From Alteromonas gracilis (GTDB taxonomy: Bacteria; Pseudomonadota; Gammaproteobacteria; Enterobacterales; Alteromonadaceae), in contig NZ_PVNO01000027.1 of the NCBI RefSeq assembly GCF_002993325.1, positions 186,001 to 250,000 of the forward strand: 64,000 bases of DNA, given 5' to 3'. Positions within the stretch are counted from its first letter, which is position 1. The number at the start of each line of letters is the position of its first letter. The notes beneath the pieces were generated by a model, which was not told the DNA's origin, did no database searches, and was given only the letters and a program-made list of their open reading frames with translations. The translations under genes were made by a program, and so were the position numbers. Below are positions 36,309 through 44,670 of this stretch, piece after piece.

Positions 36309-39300
36309 TTAGCTCTGACGATAGCTGACTTTAAACAACAGGCTGTAAAGCACAGGAACTGCAATCAGCGTAAGTACTGTGGCAAATGCCAAGCCGCCCA
36401 TGATAGTTACTGCCATATCGGCAAAGAAAGCGTCGAACAGTAGCGGCGCCATACCTAAGATAGTCGTTACCGCCGCCAATGACACAGGACGTACACGGCT
36501 GATAGTAGCGTCAACAATAGCTTGTCGAATAGCCAGGCCTTCTTCAATTTGAAGGTCAATTTCTTCAATTAGTACAATAGCATTCTTAATAAGCATGCCG
36601 AACAAGCTCAAAAAGCCCAGTAGCGACATAAAGCCAAAAGGCATATCTGTACTAAGAAGGCCTGTTACTACGCCCACCACAGCCATAGGTACCACAAGCC
36701 AAATAATCAGGGGCTGTCGAGCGCGACCAAACAGCAGTACCGAGATAATAAACATTACCAAGAAGCCCGCAGGCAAACCGGCTCCCAGCGCTTTTTGTGC
36801 ATCGCTAGAACTTTCAAACTCGCCGCCCCATTCCAAAGCATAACCCGCGGGTAGGTCAATATCTTCAATAAGCGGGCGAATTCTAGCCAAGGCTTTAGCC
36901 GCGGTTTCGTGGTCACCTGGCTCGGCTTCTACAGTAATGGTGCGCACGCGGTTACGGCGATGAATTCGCATTTCTTCGGTCATTAACTCTAAACCTTGCG
37001 ACACCTGTGTAAAAGGCACGTACTGACGTTGTTGGGTAGACCATACCTGCGACTCGCGTATCGACTGAAGCTCGGTGTCTTCCGCTTTACCCATCTTCGC
37101 AATAATACTGTAGGCGTAGTCGCCGTCTTGCACTGTGCCTAGCTGAACACCACTACTCGCGTATTGAATAGTTTGGCTAAAGTCATTGTGCGATACGCCC
37201 GCAATACCTGCGTTGTAGTTGTCAAACTGCGTGTTGATAGCAAAGCCTTTTTCGCGCCAGTTGTGACGAACGTCTTTAACTTGACCGTCAGCAAAAAGCA
37301 GGGCTTTAGCTTTTTCCGCTAATTCACGAAGCACTTCAGTATCTGGGCCAGAAAACCTTGCTTCCAGTTTTGCACCAGAACCGGGCCCAAACTGCATGCG
37401 TTCCATATAGAAATTGGCGTCGAAGTCTAAGTCAGTAAGCTTACTTTTAAGCTTCTCTTGAATAGCTGGGATGTTATCTAGTTCGTTTGCGCGAACCATG
37501 AAAAAGGCATAGTTTTCATTAGCGCTTTTAGGTGCATAAGTAAGGGTGAATCTGTCTGCACCCTGGCCAATGAAGGTGGTTACAGCCGTCACGTTTTCCA
37601 TCTCCAGAATACGTTTTTCCGCTTCCTTAGCGATAACTTCTGTTGCACGAATATCTCTGTCTTGCGGGCCCCAATAATGCACAAAGAATAGCGGCGCATT
37701 TGATGGTGGGAAGAAGCCTTGCTTTACCATACCAAAGCTTCCATAAGCCACAATAGTAATGACAAAGAGTGCACCAATGGTAACCCAACGAAGTTTAAGT
37801 GCGCCTAACAACGTGCGCTTGAACCAGCGCTGCGATGCTGAGATTTCGTTGCCTGCAGTCTGACCCATACCTTTGCGGTAGAAATACGCGCCGAGAACGG
37901 GCACTAAAGTTACTGCTAATACCCAGCTGATCATTAGTGAAACTAAGACTACGGCAAATAACGAGTAAAGAAACTCGCCGGTGGCATCATTTGAAAGGCC
38001 GATGCCTGAAAATGCAGCAATACCAATAACGGTTGCGCCAAGTAGCGGCCACTGTGTGCGCTTAACAATAAAGCTGGCTGATTCTTTAGCCGTGGAACCG
38101 GTGGCCATGCGAAGCATCATACCTTCAGCAACCACAATGGCGTTGTCTACTAGCATTCCCATGGCGATAACCATGGCGCCAAGGGATATTCTCTGTAGCT
38201 GAATATCCATGAGCCACATCACAAGAATAGTACCTAGTACAGTAACAAGCAGCACAGAGCCAACTACTACACCAGAACGCCACCCCATAAATAAACACAG
38301 GGTTAAGGTAACAACGGCTACTGACATGACCAGGTTATTAATGAACCCTGTTACTGACTCATCAACCACTGAGGCTTGGTCGTATATGGGCGTAAGCGTA
38401 ATACCAACAGGCAACTCTTGGAGTAGCTTCTCCACTTTTGCGTTAACGCGCTCGCCTACGTCAACAATATTCACATCGGTGAGTGCAGATACTGATAAAG
38501 TAAGTGCTTCCTCACCGTTGTAGCGCACGTAAACAGGCTGTATGTCGGCAGGTTCTAGTTTTAGCGTGGCAATGTCAGCAACCCGAAGCGAGCGAGTGGT
38601 GCCGGGTATCACCACGGTTAAGTTGGATATTTCTTCTAATCTATCTGGCTCCCGTTCTACGATAAGACGCACATTTTTCTCGTCAACCTTGATACGGCCG
38701 CCGTTAAATGGCCGCAAGTTTTCTTCAAAAAGCGCAGCAAGATCAGGGAATGAAATACCTAACCCAGCCAATTGGTAAGGGTTGATATACGCCACAATTT
38801 GTTCCTTCTGAACGCCTGTGACATTAACTTTAGCTACACCCTCTGTGGTTAGCAGGTCTCGTCGAATAACTCGTGCAAACTCGCGAAGCTCTCGGGTATC
38901 AAAGTCTGGTGCACTTAACGCATAGTAAAGCCCGTATACGTCACCGAAATCGTCGAATACTACTGGGTCTCGCGTACCGGTCGGCAGCGAACTTGCCGTG
39001 TCGCGAAGTCGCTTTCTCAATTCATCCCAAATCTGAGGTAATAAGTTACTGTCGTAGGTACTTTTTACTTCAACCGTAATTTCCGAGAGGCCAGGGGATG
39101 AAATTGACGTCACTTCCTTTAGCTGCGGCATTTGCTGAATGGCAATTTCCAAGCGTTCGGTAACCTCACGCTCTACTTTTTCAGCGCTGGCGCCAGGGTA
39201 ATTGGTGTACACCTTTACCTGCTTGATAGTGAACGCAGGGTCTTCCAAACGACCAATTTTGCTCATAGCCAAAATGCCGCCTAAAAGCAGAATGATGACC

Positions 39301-39350
39301 ATCAACCAAATATTAACGGGTTTATCAATTGAATAGCGTGCTATATCCAT
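36309..39350 (-). CDS. RND efflux pump inner-membrane transporter
   Basis: This is an AcrB-family proton-driven exporter of 1013 residues with the normal 12-helix architecture: helix 1 near residue 12-30, a large periplasmic loop, a helix cluster around 330-530, a second loop, and helices near 850-1010. Helix 4 reads GAMVIAMGMLVDNAIVVAEG, where the usual proton-relay pair is D-N instead of D-D, as in some RND subgroups. It is three bases downstream of the adaptor gene. No TolC-like gene is nearby, so it would use a distant outer-membrane channel. Control by the divergent TetR protein is likely. Substrates unknown. Confidence 0.92.
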   Translation of the reverse strand: MDIARYSIDKPVNIWLMVIILLLGGILAMSKIGRLEDPAFTIKQVKVYTNYPGASAEKVEREVTERLEIAIQQMPQLKEVTSISSPGLSEITVEVKSTYDSNLLPQIWDELRKRLRDTASSLPTGTRDPVVFDDFGDVYGLYYALSAPDFDTRELREFARVIRRDLLTTEGVAKVNVTGVQKEQIVAYINPYQLAGLGISFPDLAALFEENLRPFNGGRIKVDEKNVRLIVEREPDRLEEISNLTVVIPGTTRSLRVADIATLKLEPADIQPVYVRYNGEEALTLSVSALTDVNIVDVGERVNAKVEKLLQELPVGITLTPIYDQASVVDESVTGFINNLVMSVAVVTLTLCLFMGWRSGVVVGSVLLVTVLGTILVMWLMDIQLQRISLGAMVIAMGMLVDNAIVVAEGMMLRMATGSTAKESASFIVKRTQWPLLGATVIGIAAFSGIGLSNDATGEFLYSLFAVVLVSLMISWVLAVTLVPVLGAYFYRKGMGQTAGNEISASQRWFKRTLLGALKLRWVTIGALFVITIVAYGSFGMVKQGFFPPSNAPLFFVHYWGPQDRDIRATEVIAKEAEKRILEMENVTAVTTFIGQGADRFTLTYAPKSANENYAFFMVRANELDNIPAIQEKLKSKLTDLDFDANFYMERMQFGPGSGAKLEARFSGPDTEVLRELAEKAKALLFADGQVKDVRHNWREKGFAINTQFDNYNAGIAGVSHNDFSQTIQYASSGVQLGTVQDGDYAYSIIAKMGKAEDTELQSIRESQVWSTQQRQYVPFTQVSQGLELMTEEMRIHRRNRVRTITVEAEPGDHETAAKALARIRPLIEDIDLPAGYALEWGGEFESSSDAQKALGAGLPAGFLVMFIISVLLFGRARQPLIIWLVVPMAVVGVVTGLLSTDMPFGFMSLLGFLSLFGMLIKNAIVLIEEIDLQIEEGLAIRQAIVDATISRVRPVSLAAVTTILGMAPLLFDAFFADMAVTIMGGLAFATVLTLIAVPVLYSLLFKVSYRQS

Positions 39351-39353
39351 GAA

Positions 39354-40433
39354 CTACTTCTCTCCTTGGTAAGGAAGTACTTTCATGTCTGCACGCATTT
39401 GTGTAGCGCCCGCGGCAACTACCTGTTGGCCCAACGTAATATCGCTTTCGTCCTTGCCTTCAACAACGGCTAATTCGTTTTCTATGTGCTTAACCGAGAC
39501 GGCTTGTTTAACCACTGAACTCGTTTCATCGTTAAATACCCAGACCGCGAAACCTGAGTCCTCATCGCCAACCAAAGATTGTACAGGCACCACTAAGCCC
39601 TCGGGATATAAACTTCCCTGTAGGCTAACTTTAACCACTGCGCGGGCACCCGGTGTGAGAGGAAGCTCTTTGCGTGGTTCCATGGCAAATACCACTTCGT
39701 AGGTTTGCGACACAGGATCAGGCTGCGTGGAATGCTCTACATAATTAACCGGATACCAACGATTGCGATTAGTCGCCAGTGTAGCGCTAGCTTGTTTGAT
39801 ACCGCGACCAATATTAGCGGTGAGCAAACGCTCGGGCACGTTGATGTTGAAGTAAATCTTAGATACATCTTGCAGGCGGGCTATGGGAGTACCAGCCGCT
39901 ACGAAGCTATTATTTTCGACTAATCGTTGGGACACCTTCGCATCGAAAGGCGCATAAAGTTGTGTATAGCTTAAATCCTGCTCTGCATTTTTTAAATCAA
40001 TCAACGCTAGTTCGTAAGAGGTTTTCGCAGAATCCAATGAGCTTTGCGAAACCAGCTTTTGAGCAACAATTTTCTCGATTCTGTCTAGCTCACGTTTTGC
40101 TTGTTCAAGGCGCGTTTTTGATTCTTCTACACGGCGTTCAAAGGGCTTGCGGTCGATAGTCGCCAGCAATTTTCCTTTATCAATATCGCTACCTGTCACC
40201 AAGTCGGTTTGAATAAGTCTGCCTGAAACTTCAAAACTTAAATCTACGGTTTTCACCGCTGAAACAACAGCAGGGAAGGTGAATTCATCAAAGTCAGGTA
40301 TGTTACTAACAGTGGCAAGCTTTACGTAGCGAGGAGTAGTCTTTATTTGTTGTTCGGCAGGTTCTTCAGAAGAACAGGCAGAAAGAATAGAAACCGAAAC
40401 AACGCTTAAAAATAAAATGTGAGTAAATCGCAT
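39354..40433 (-). CDS. RND periplasmic adaptor (membrane fusion) lipoprotein
   Basis: This adaptor joins the RND transporter to an outer-membrane channel. It has a lipobox (ILSACSS), biotinyl-lipoyl-like halves (FEVSGRLIQTDLVTGSDIDKGKL... and LYAPFDAKVSQRLVENNSFVAAG), a helical hairpin (RRVEESKTRLEQAKRELDR) and a beta-barrel domain. The frame opens at 40523, but signal peptide and lipobox fit a start at ATG 40433 or 40442; both lack a strong ribosome binding site. It is first in the operon with the pump gene, divergent from the TetR gene. Confidence 0.88.
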   Translation of the reverse strand: MRFTHILFLSVVSVSILSACSSEEPAEQQIKTTPRYVKLATVSNIPDFDEFTFPAVVSAVKTVDLSFEVSGRLIQTDLVTGSDIDKGKLLATIDRKPFERRVEESKTRLEQAKRELDRIEKIVAQKLVSQSSLDSAKTSYELALIDLKNAEQDLSYTQLYAPFDAKVSQRLVENNSFVAAGTPIARLQDVSKIYFNINVPERLLTANIGRGIKQASATLATNRNRWYPVNYVEHSTQPDPVSQTYEVVFAMEPRKELPLTPGARAVVKVSLQGSLYPEGLVVPVQSLVGDEDSGFAVWVFNDETSSVVKQAVSVKHIENELAVVEGKDESDITLGQQVVAAGATQMRADMKVLPYQGEK

Positions 40434-40526
40434 CACGGACATAGGTGTATGTAATCCATTGTCAGGGTAAATAGAAAATAGACGTGTGCATTCAGGACTC
40501 TGTGAATATGAGTACCCAAACACAAA

Positions 40527-40544
40527 TTACTTTAGACAAAGTAA
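40527..40544. promoter_or_regulatory. Probable TetR operator palindrome
   Basis: TTACTTT and AAAGTAA form a perfect 7-bp inverted repeat with a four-base spacer, between the divergent adaptor and regulator genes. AAAGTAA also occurs at 40562 and 40602, inside aaaagtaaac direct repeats 40 bases apart. Confidence 0.55.
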
Positions 40545-40653
40545 TGTTGTCGCCAAATCTAAAAGTAAACTAGTGAGTGCATTTTAGTGCGGCTACATTG
40601 AAAAGTAAACTGCACGGTGTAAAATGAAGGTATCTTAATACGAGAACAAAGTT

Positions 40654-41268
40654 ATGACGGGCAGCACACGTACGAGAAGTGACGTAAAACGCGAAGCAAT
40701 TATTCAGGCAGCAACACAGGCGTTTCAAGAATACGGCGTTAATGGTACAAGCATGGATAAGCTCGCTGAATTAGCGAATGTGTCTAAGCGTACGGTGTAC
40801 AATCACTTCGCCACGAAAGAAGATTTGGTGATGCACCTCATAACCAAGCAGTTTGAAGAAGCTAAGTTAAGTATAACAGTGGAGTACGATTCGTCTCGCG
40901 ATTTATCTGAACAGCTCTGTGAGCTAATTCTTCAAGATATCGAATTTACCGTAACTGAGTCGCACTTGGATATCGCCAGGGTTGCAATTGGGCATTTTTT
41001 CTACGAGCCCGAGAAACTCAAAGACGAAGTGGCGCAGTTAAAGGCGCAAGAAACGGCTCTGCATCGCTGGTTAAAAGCTGCAAAAGCTGACAACAAAATT
41101 GAGTTTGATGACTTAAGTCGGGTTGTCGATGAAATTGACAGTCTTGTAAAAGGGCAGTGTTTTTGGCCGCAGCTTTTTAAGATAAACGACGTATTAAGCG
41201 ATAGAGATAAGCGAAACATCGCTAAAAACACTGTGGCTCTCATTACAAGCCGTTACGCTGTGGCGTAA
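40654..41268 (+). CDS. TetR-family transcriptional regulator
   Basis: This 204-residue repressor has the TetR N-terminal DNA-binding domain (KREAIIQAATQAFQEYGVNGTSMDKLAELANVSKRTVYNHF) at about 12-58 and a helical ligand-binding domain. It is divergent from an RND adaptor-pump operon, the usual arrangement for a local repressor such as AcrR. The 221-base gap contains a palindrome that suits it. I infer that it represses the efflux operon and itself and is released by a pump substrate. Confidence 0.9.
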   Translation: MTGSTRTRSDVKREAIIQAATQAFQEYGVNGTSMDKLAELANVSKRTVYNHFATKEDLVMHLITKQFEEAKLSITVEYDSSRDLSEQLCELILQDIEFTVTESHLDIARVAIGHFFYEPEKLKDEVAQLKAQETALHRWLKAAKADNKIEFDDLSRVVDEIDSLVKGQCFWPQLFKINDVLSDRDKRNIAKNTVALITSRYAVA

Positions 41269-41732
41269 TGGACTTGCTAGCTAATAAGCTATTGCATGAG
41301 TAATGTGATAGCTATTTTATTTCAACACTTACACCCCTCTACGTTTGTTTTTTCGTTATTCGTTTTCAATAAGCTCACTATTAATTTCCTGTATTTCTTA
41401 ATTCATGCCTGAGTAATGCATTTCAAATCCTACTTCAAAAGATACCTCGAAAACGGTGAAACAGGCATAAAGATACTGTTTTGTTTAAATTTCGAGCACA
41501 CAAACCCCGTGTGAACGCAAAATTAAGAAAATTTATAAAGAGTTTTCAAATTTTACTTGTTTGGGTCTCGTCATCTTGCAAAATTTTCTATATTATCCTC
41601 ATCACAAATGACAACTATTATTATTTGCAATTGCAGGCGCAATTAGAAGCGGCATTAAACGCTCAGGCAAATAATAAGAATTATGGGTTGTTTAAAGCAC
41701 ACGACACGTTTGAGAACACTTGGAGAGCAATT
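41269..41732. other. Upstream region of the siderophore receptor
   Basis: These 464 bases hold a Fur-like site at 41609-41623 and the receptor promoter. The receptor frame is open upstream to 41481, but that part lacks a signal peptide. No RNA or repeat seen. Confidence 0.5.
41609..41623 (+). promoter_or_regulatory. Fur-like box upstream of receptor gene
   Basis: TGACAAC-T-ATTATTA matches the 7-1-7 Fur pattern TGATAAT-n-ATTATCA at 11 of 14 arm positions. It lies about 110 bases before the probable start codon. Confidence 0.55.
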
Positions 41733-43808
41733 TTGAATTTTAGACTAACCAGTATTGCTACTGCGATAATTTTAAGCCCGGCTGCATTTGCTGTTGATAT
41801 GGAAGGAATAGAGCGACTTACGGTTGAAGGGAAATACCTTTCTGTCAATCAGTCTAACTCGATAAAGAGCCCAACTCCTATCATTGATGTGCCACAAAGC
41901 TTGTCGATCATGACAGCTGAAGAAATTACCGCCCGTGGTATTACGAGTGTTGGTCAAATTATCGATTACACGCCTGGCGTTAATACTTCTCAAGGTGAAG
42001 GGCATCGCGATGCTGTGGTTTTTCGCGGTGTGCGCTCGACTGCTGATTTCTACCTAGATGGCAACCGGGACGACGTTCAGTACTATCGCGCGCTTTACAA
42101 CGTAGAACAAGTTGAAATTCTTCGCGGACCAAATGCCTTATTATTTGGACGGGGTGGTACTGGCGGTATCTTAAACCGCGTATCTAAAAAGGCCAAAACT
42201 GGCGAGAAGTTTGTAAATTACAACGTATCTGCTAATACGTTTGGCGCGTATAACCTTCAGCTTGACACCAACGTTGATACAGGCGACAAGTCCGCGCTTC
42301 GCATTAATGCTATGTACGAAAGTCTGGATAACCATCGCGACTTTTTCTATGGTGATCGCTATGGCTTCAACCCTACGGCTCGCTTTGAAGTAAGCGACGA
42401 CACCATTGTAGACCTTTCTTATGAATACATTGATCATGAACGTTTTATTGACCGTGGCGTGCCAACGGCTAATGGTGAGCCAGTAGAAGCGTTTGAAGAT
42501 ATTGTATTCGGCGACCCAGAGAACAATTATCAAACACTAGGTGCCGATGTATTCCGTGCTAATGTTGAACATACCTTCTCTGATAACCTCAAAGGAAACT
42601 TTAACGCCTTTTATGGCGATTATGACAAGGTTTATGCAAACTTTTATGCTGCTGGTTACGACGCGGACACTGAAGTAGTAACCCTTGATGGTTATGTAGA
42701 TAACACCCAGCGTGAAAATTTGATTTTATCTTCAAACTTAGTCGGTGAATTCACAACAGGTCGCATTGAACACACGGTAATCTTTGGTGGTGAGGTTATT
42801 AATACCAAATCGAATCAAGACCGCTTCAACCCAGTATTTGATTCTACTGGTGGTGACAAAGAATCGTTCACTATATCTCGTCCACTTAGTTTCAACGGCC
42901 TAACTGGCATTAACGCAGACGGTAATACAGTAACGGCAACGTTTTCTGACATCAACGATGACACCCGCGTAGATCTCGATGTTTACTCTTTCTATGTTCA
43001 AGACGAAATAGCGCTTTCAGATAATTTCGACTTAGTGCTAGGTGCACGCTTCGATAGCTTCGATATCGAAGTGTTTAACGTTGTTGCAGCAGAAACGCGC
43101 AGTAGAAAAGACGAAGAAGTATCGCCACGAGCGGGACTTGTTTATAAGCCTCAAGAGAATATCTCAATCTATGCGAGCTACAGCGAGTCATTCCTACCAC
43201 GCAGTGGCGAGCAGTATGCGAACATCAACGGTGATGCAGACGCACTAGACCCAGATACCTTTACTAACCAAGAAATCGGTATTAAGTGGGATTTTAACGA
43301 CAGTATGAGCTTTACCGCCGCTATCTTTGAAAATGAGCAAACGTCACTTGATAACGACCCGAATGACGTTGAACGCTTTATAGAAGTAGATTCAGATATT
43401 TCAGGTTTTGAAATCCAACTCCAGGGATATATCACTGACAAGTGGCATATTACTGCGAACTACAGCAACCTAGATGGCGAAAATGCCAGTGGTGTTGCGC
43501 TTCGTGAACTGCCTGAAAACACCATGTCTATATGGACGACCTACGAAGTCAATGACGTATTTGGTTTCGGTATTGGTGCAACATATCAAGACGAAAGTTT
43601 TGTTGTAACAGGCGAAGACTCACCTGTACTACCCAGCTATACTCGCGTTGATGCATCAGCATATTACACGCTTAGCGACAAGACGCGTCTTCAGTTAAAC
43701 GTGGAAAACTTAACCGATACCCTCTACTTCCCTAATGCGCATTCTACGCATCAGGCAACGGTAGGTGCGCCAATCAATGCTCGCTTATCGCTAATTGGTT
43801 CTTTCTAA
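41733..43808 (+). CDS. TonB-dependent siderophore receptor
   Basis: This outer-membrane receptor probably takes up ferric siderophores. I place the start at TTG 41733, seven bases after ggagag, because it gives a clean signal peptide (NFRLTSIATAIILSPAAFA) and 691 residues; the longer frame from 41481 does not. The plug has IERLTVEGKYL, a TonB-box-like stretch, then DVPQSLSIMTAEEI, DYTPGVNTSQGEG and VEILRGPNALLFGRGGTGGILN, which resemble Fiu/catecholate-type receptors. The barrel ends in SLIGSF with a terminal Phe. The Fur-like box upstream supports iron regulation. No siderophore synthesis genes are in the window. Confidence 0.9.
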   Translation: MNFRLTSIATAIILSPAAFAVDMEGIERLTVEGKYLSVNQSNSIKSPTPIIDVPQSLSIMTAEEITARGITSVGQIIDYTPGVNTSQGEGHRDAVVFRGVRSTADFYLDGNRDDVQYYRALYNVEQVEILRGPNALLFGRGGTGGILNRVSKKAKTGEKFVNYNVSANTFGAYNLQLDTNVDTGDKSALRINAMYESLDNHRDFFYGDRYGFNPTARFEVSDDTIVDLSYEYIDHERFIDRGVPTANGEPVEAFEDIVFGDPENNYQTLGADVFRANVEHTFSDNLKGNFNAFYGDYDKVYANFYAAGYDADTEVVTLDGYVDNTQRENLILSSNLVGEFTTGRIEHTVIFGGEVINTKSNQDRFNPVFDSTGGDKESFTISRPLSFNGLTGINADGNTVTATFSDINDDTRVDLDVYSFYVQDEIALSDNFDLVLGARFDSFDIEVFNVVAAETRSRKDEEVSPRAGLVYKPQENISIYASYSESFLPRSGEQYANINGDADALDPDTFTNQEIGIKWDFNDSMSFTAAIFENEQTSLDNDPNDVERFIEVDSDISGFEIQLQGYITDKWHITANYSNLDGENASGVALRELPENTMSIWTTYEVNDVFGFGIGATYQDESFVVTGEDSPVLPSYTRVDASAYYTLSDKTRLQLNVENLTDTLYFPNAHSTHQATVGAPINARLSLIGSF

Positions 43809-43838
43809 GTAAAGCACCAACAATTGATATATTGATAG

Positions 43839-43872
43839 AAAGCCATTCGTGTATGCGAATGGCTTTCTTATT
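43839..43872 (+). terminator. Terminator after siderophore receptor gene
   Basis: agaaagccattcg (43839-43851) pairs with cgaatggctttct (43858-43870) and a T-rich stretch follows. Confidence 0.88.
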
Positions 43873-43938
43873 TTAGGGTATTGCATCGATAATGAGCTTA
43901 AAAAACTTGCAGTGATGGTTGATTGTCCTTGACGCTAT

Positions 43939-44072
43939 GCAAGTCAGCAAGTCAGCAAGTCAGCAAGTCAGCAAGTCAGCAAGTCAGCAAGTCAGCAAGT
44001 CAGCAAGTCAGCAAGTCAGCAAGTCAGCAAGTCAGCAAGTCAGCAAGTCAGCAAGTCAGCAAGTCAGCAAGT
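43939..44072. repeat. Octanucleotide tandem repeat (GCAAGTCA), 16.75 copies
   Basis: The 8-base unit GCAAGTCA is repeated without a mismatch 16 times, plus six bases of a seventeenth, over 134 bases. It lies between convergent genes, 20 bases beyond the stop codon of the acetyltransferase gene and about 70 bases beyond the receptor terminator. The length is not a multiple of three per unit, so its apparent reading frames are artefacts. Such repeats often change copy number by slipped-strand replication. Confidence 0.98.
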
Positions 44073-44092
44073 TTCCTATTGTACTGGCAATG

Positions 44093-44581
44093 TTAACCTT
44101 GTTTGGCAAAGTCGATAAGTGTCTGTCCATCCATGCGGTAGCCTAGCCACTCACTTTTGGGTTTCGCGCCAAGCGACTCATAGAAATCAATTGCAGGCTT
44201 GTTCCAATCTAAAACGCTCCACTCAAATCGACCGCAGTCGTTTTCCACTGCCGTTTTGGCTAAATGCTGAAGCAGTGCTTTGCCAGCGCCGAGGCCGCGA
44301 GAGGCAGGCGATACGTACAAGTCTTCAAGATAGAGTCCATTTCGTCCTTGCCATGTAGAGTAATTAAAGAAATAAACGGCGAAGCCAACAGGGGCATCAT
44401 TGTTTTCACAAATTACACAGTGAGCAGTGGCTCCTTCTCCAAATAATGTCTTTAACAGCGCCGCCTCCGAGGCTTCAACTTCGTGCTCGGCTTTTTCATA
44501 AATGGCGAGTTCCAGAATAAACTGGCGAATTTGCGATATGTCACTGGGCGTTGCGGGTCTTATAGAAATTGAATTGCTCAT
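44093..44581 (-). CDS. GNAT-family N-acetyltransferase
   Basis: This 162-residue cytosolic enzyme transfers an acetyl group from acetyl-CoA. GNAT motifs are ISIRPATPSDISQIRQFI at the start, LEDLYVSPASRGLGAGKALLQHL (the acetyl-CoA-binding RGLGAGK loop) at about 89-112, and FEWSVLDWNKPAIDFYESLGA near the end. The sequence resembles diamine/thialysine acetyltransferases (SAT-like), but the substrate is not proven. An aaagga site precedes the ATG. It is alone and ends next to the octanucleotide repeat. Confidence 0.87.
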   Translation of the reverse strand: MSNSISIRPATPSDISQIRQFILELAIYEKAEHEVEASEAALLKTLFGEGATAHCVICENNDAPVGFAVYFFNYSTWQGRNGLYLEDLYVSPASRGLGAGKALLQHLAKTAVENDCGRFEWSVLDWNKPAIDFYESLGAKPKSEWLGYRMDGQTLIDFAKQG

Positions 44582-44604
44582 TGTATTTTCCTTTCAATAC
44601 ATGA

Positions 44605-44634
44605 AAAAAATGAGCCTTTAGAGGCTCATTTTTA
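44605..44634. terminator. Bidirectional terminator between GNAT and RND genes
   Basis: aaaaatgagcc pairs with ggctcattttt around a short loop. The minus-strand T-run ends the second RND operon, and the hairpin lies just upstream of the GNAT gene. Confidence 0.85.
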
Positions 44635-44670
44635 CGTAACAGTGCTCGTTTATATCATCAGCCAAAAAGG

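Noticed and set aside
43939..44072. CRISPR array
   Set aside because: The unit is only eight bases, without spacers, and no cas gene is present.
43919..44146. Plus-strand frame encoding repeated SKSASQQV
   Set aside because: It is a translation of the octanucleotide tandem repeat and has no support as a gene.
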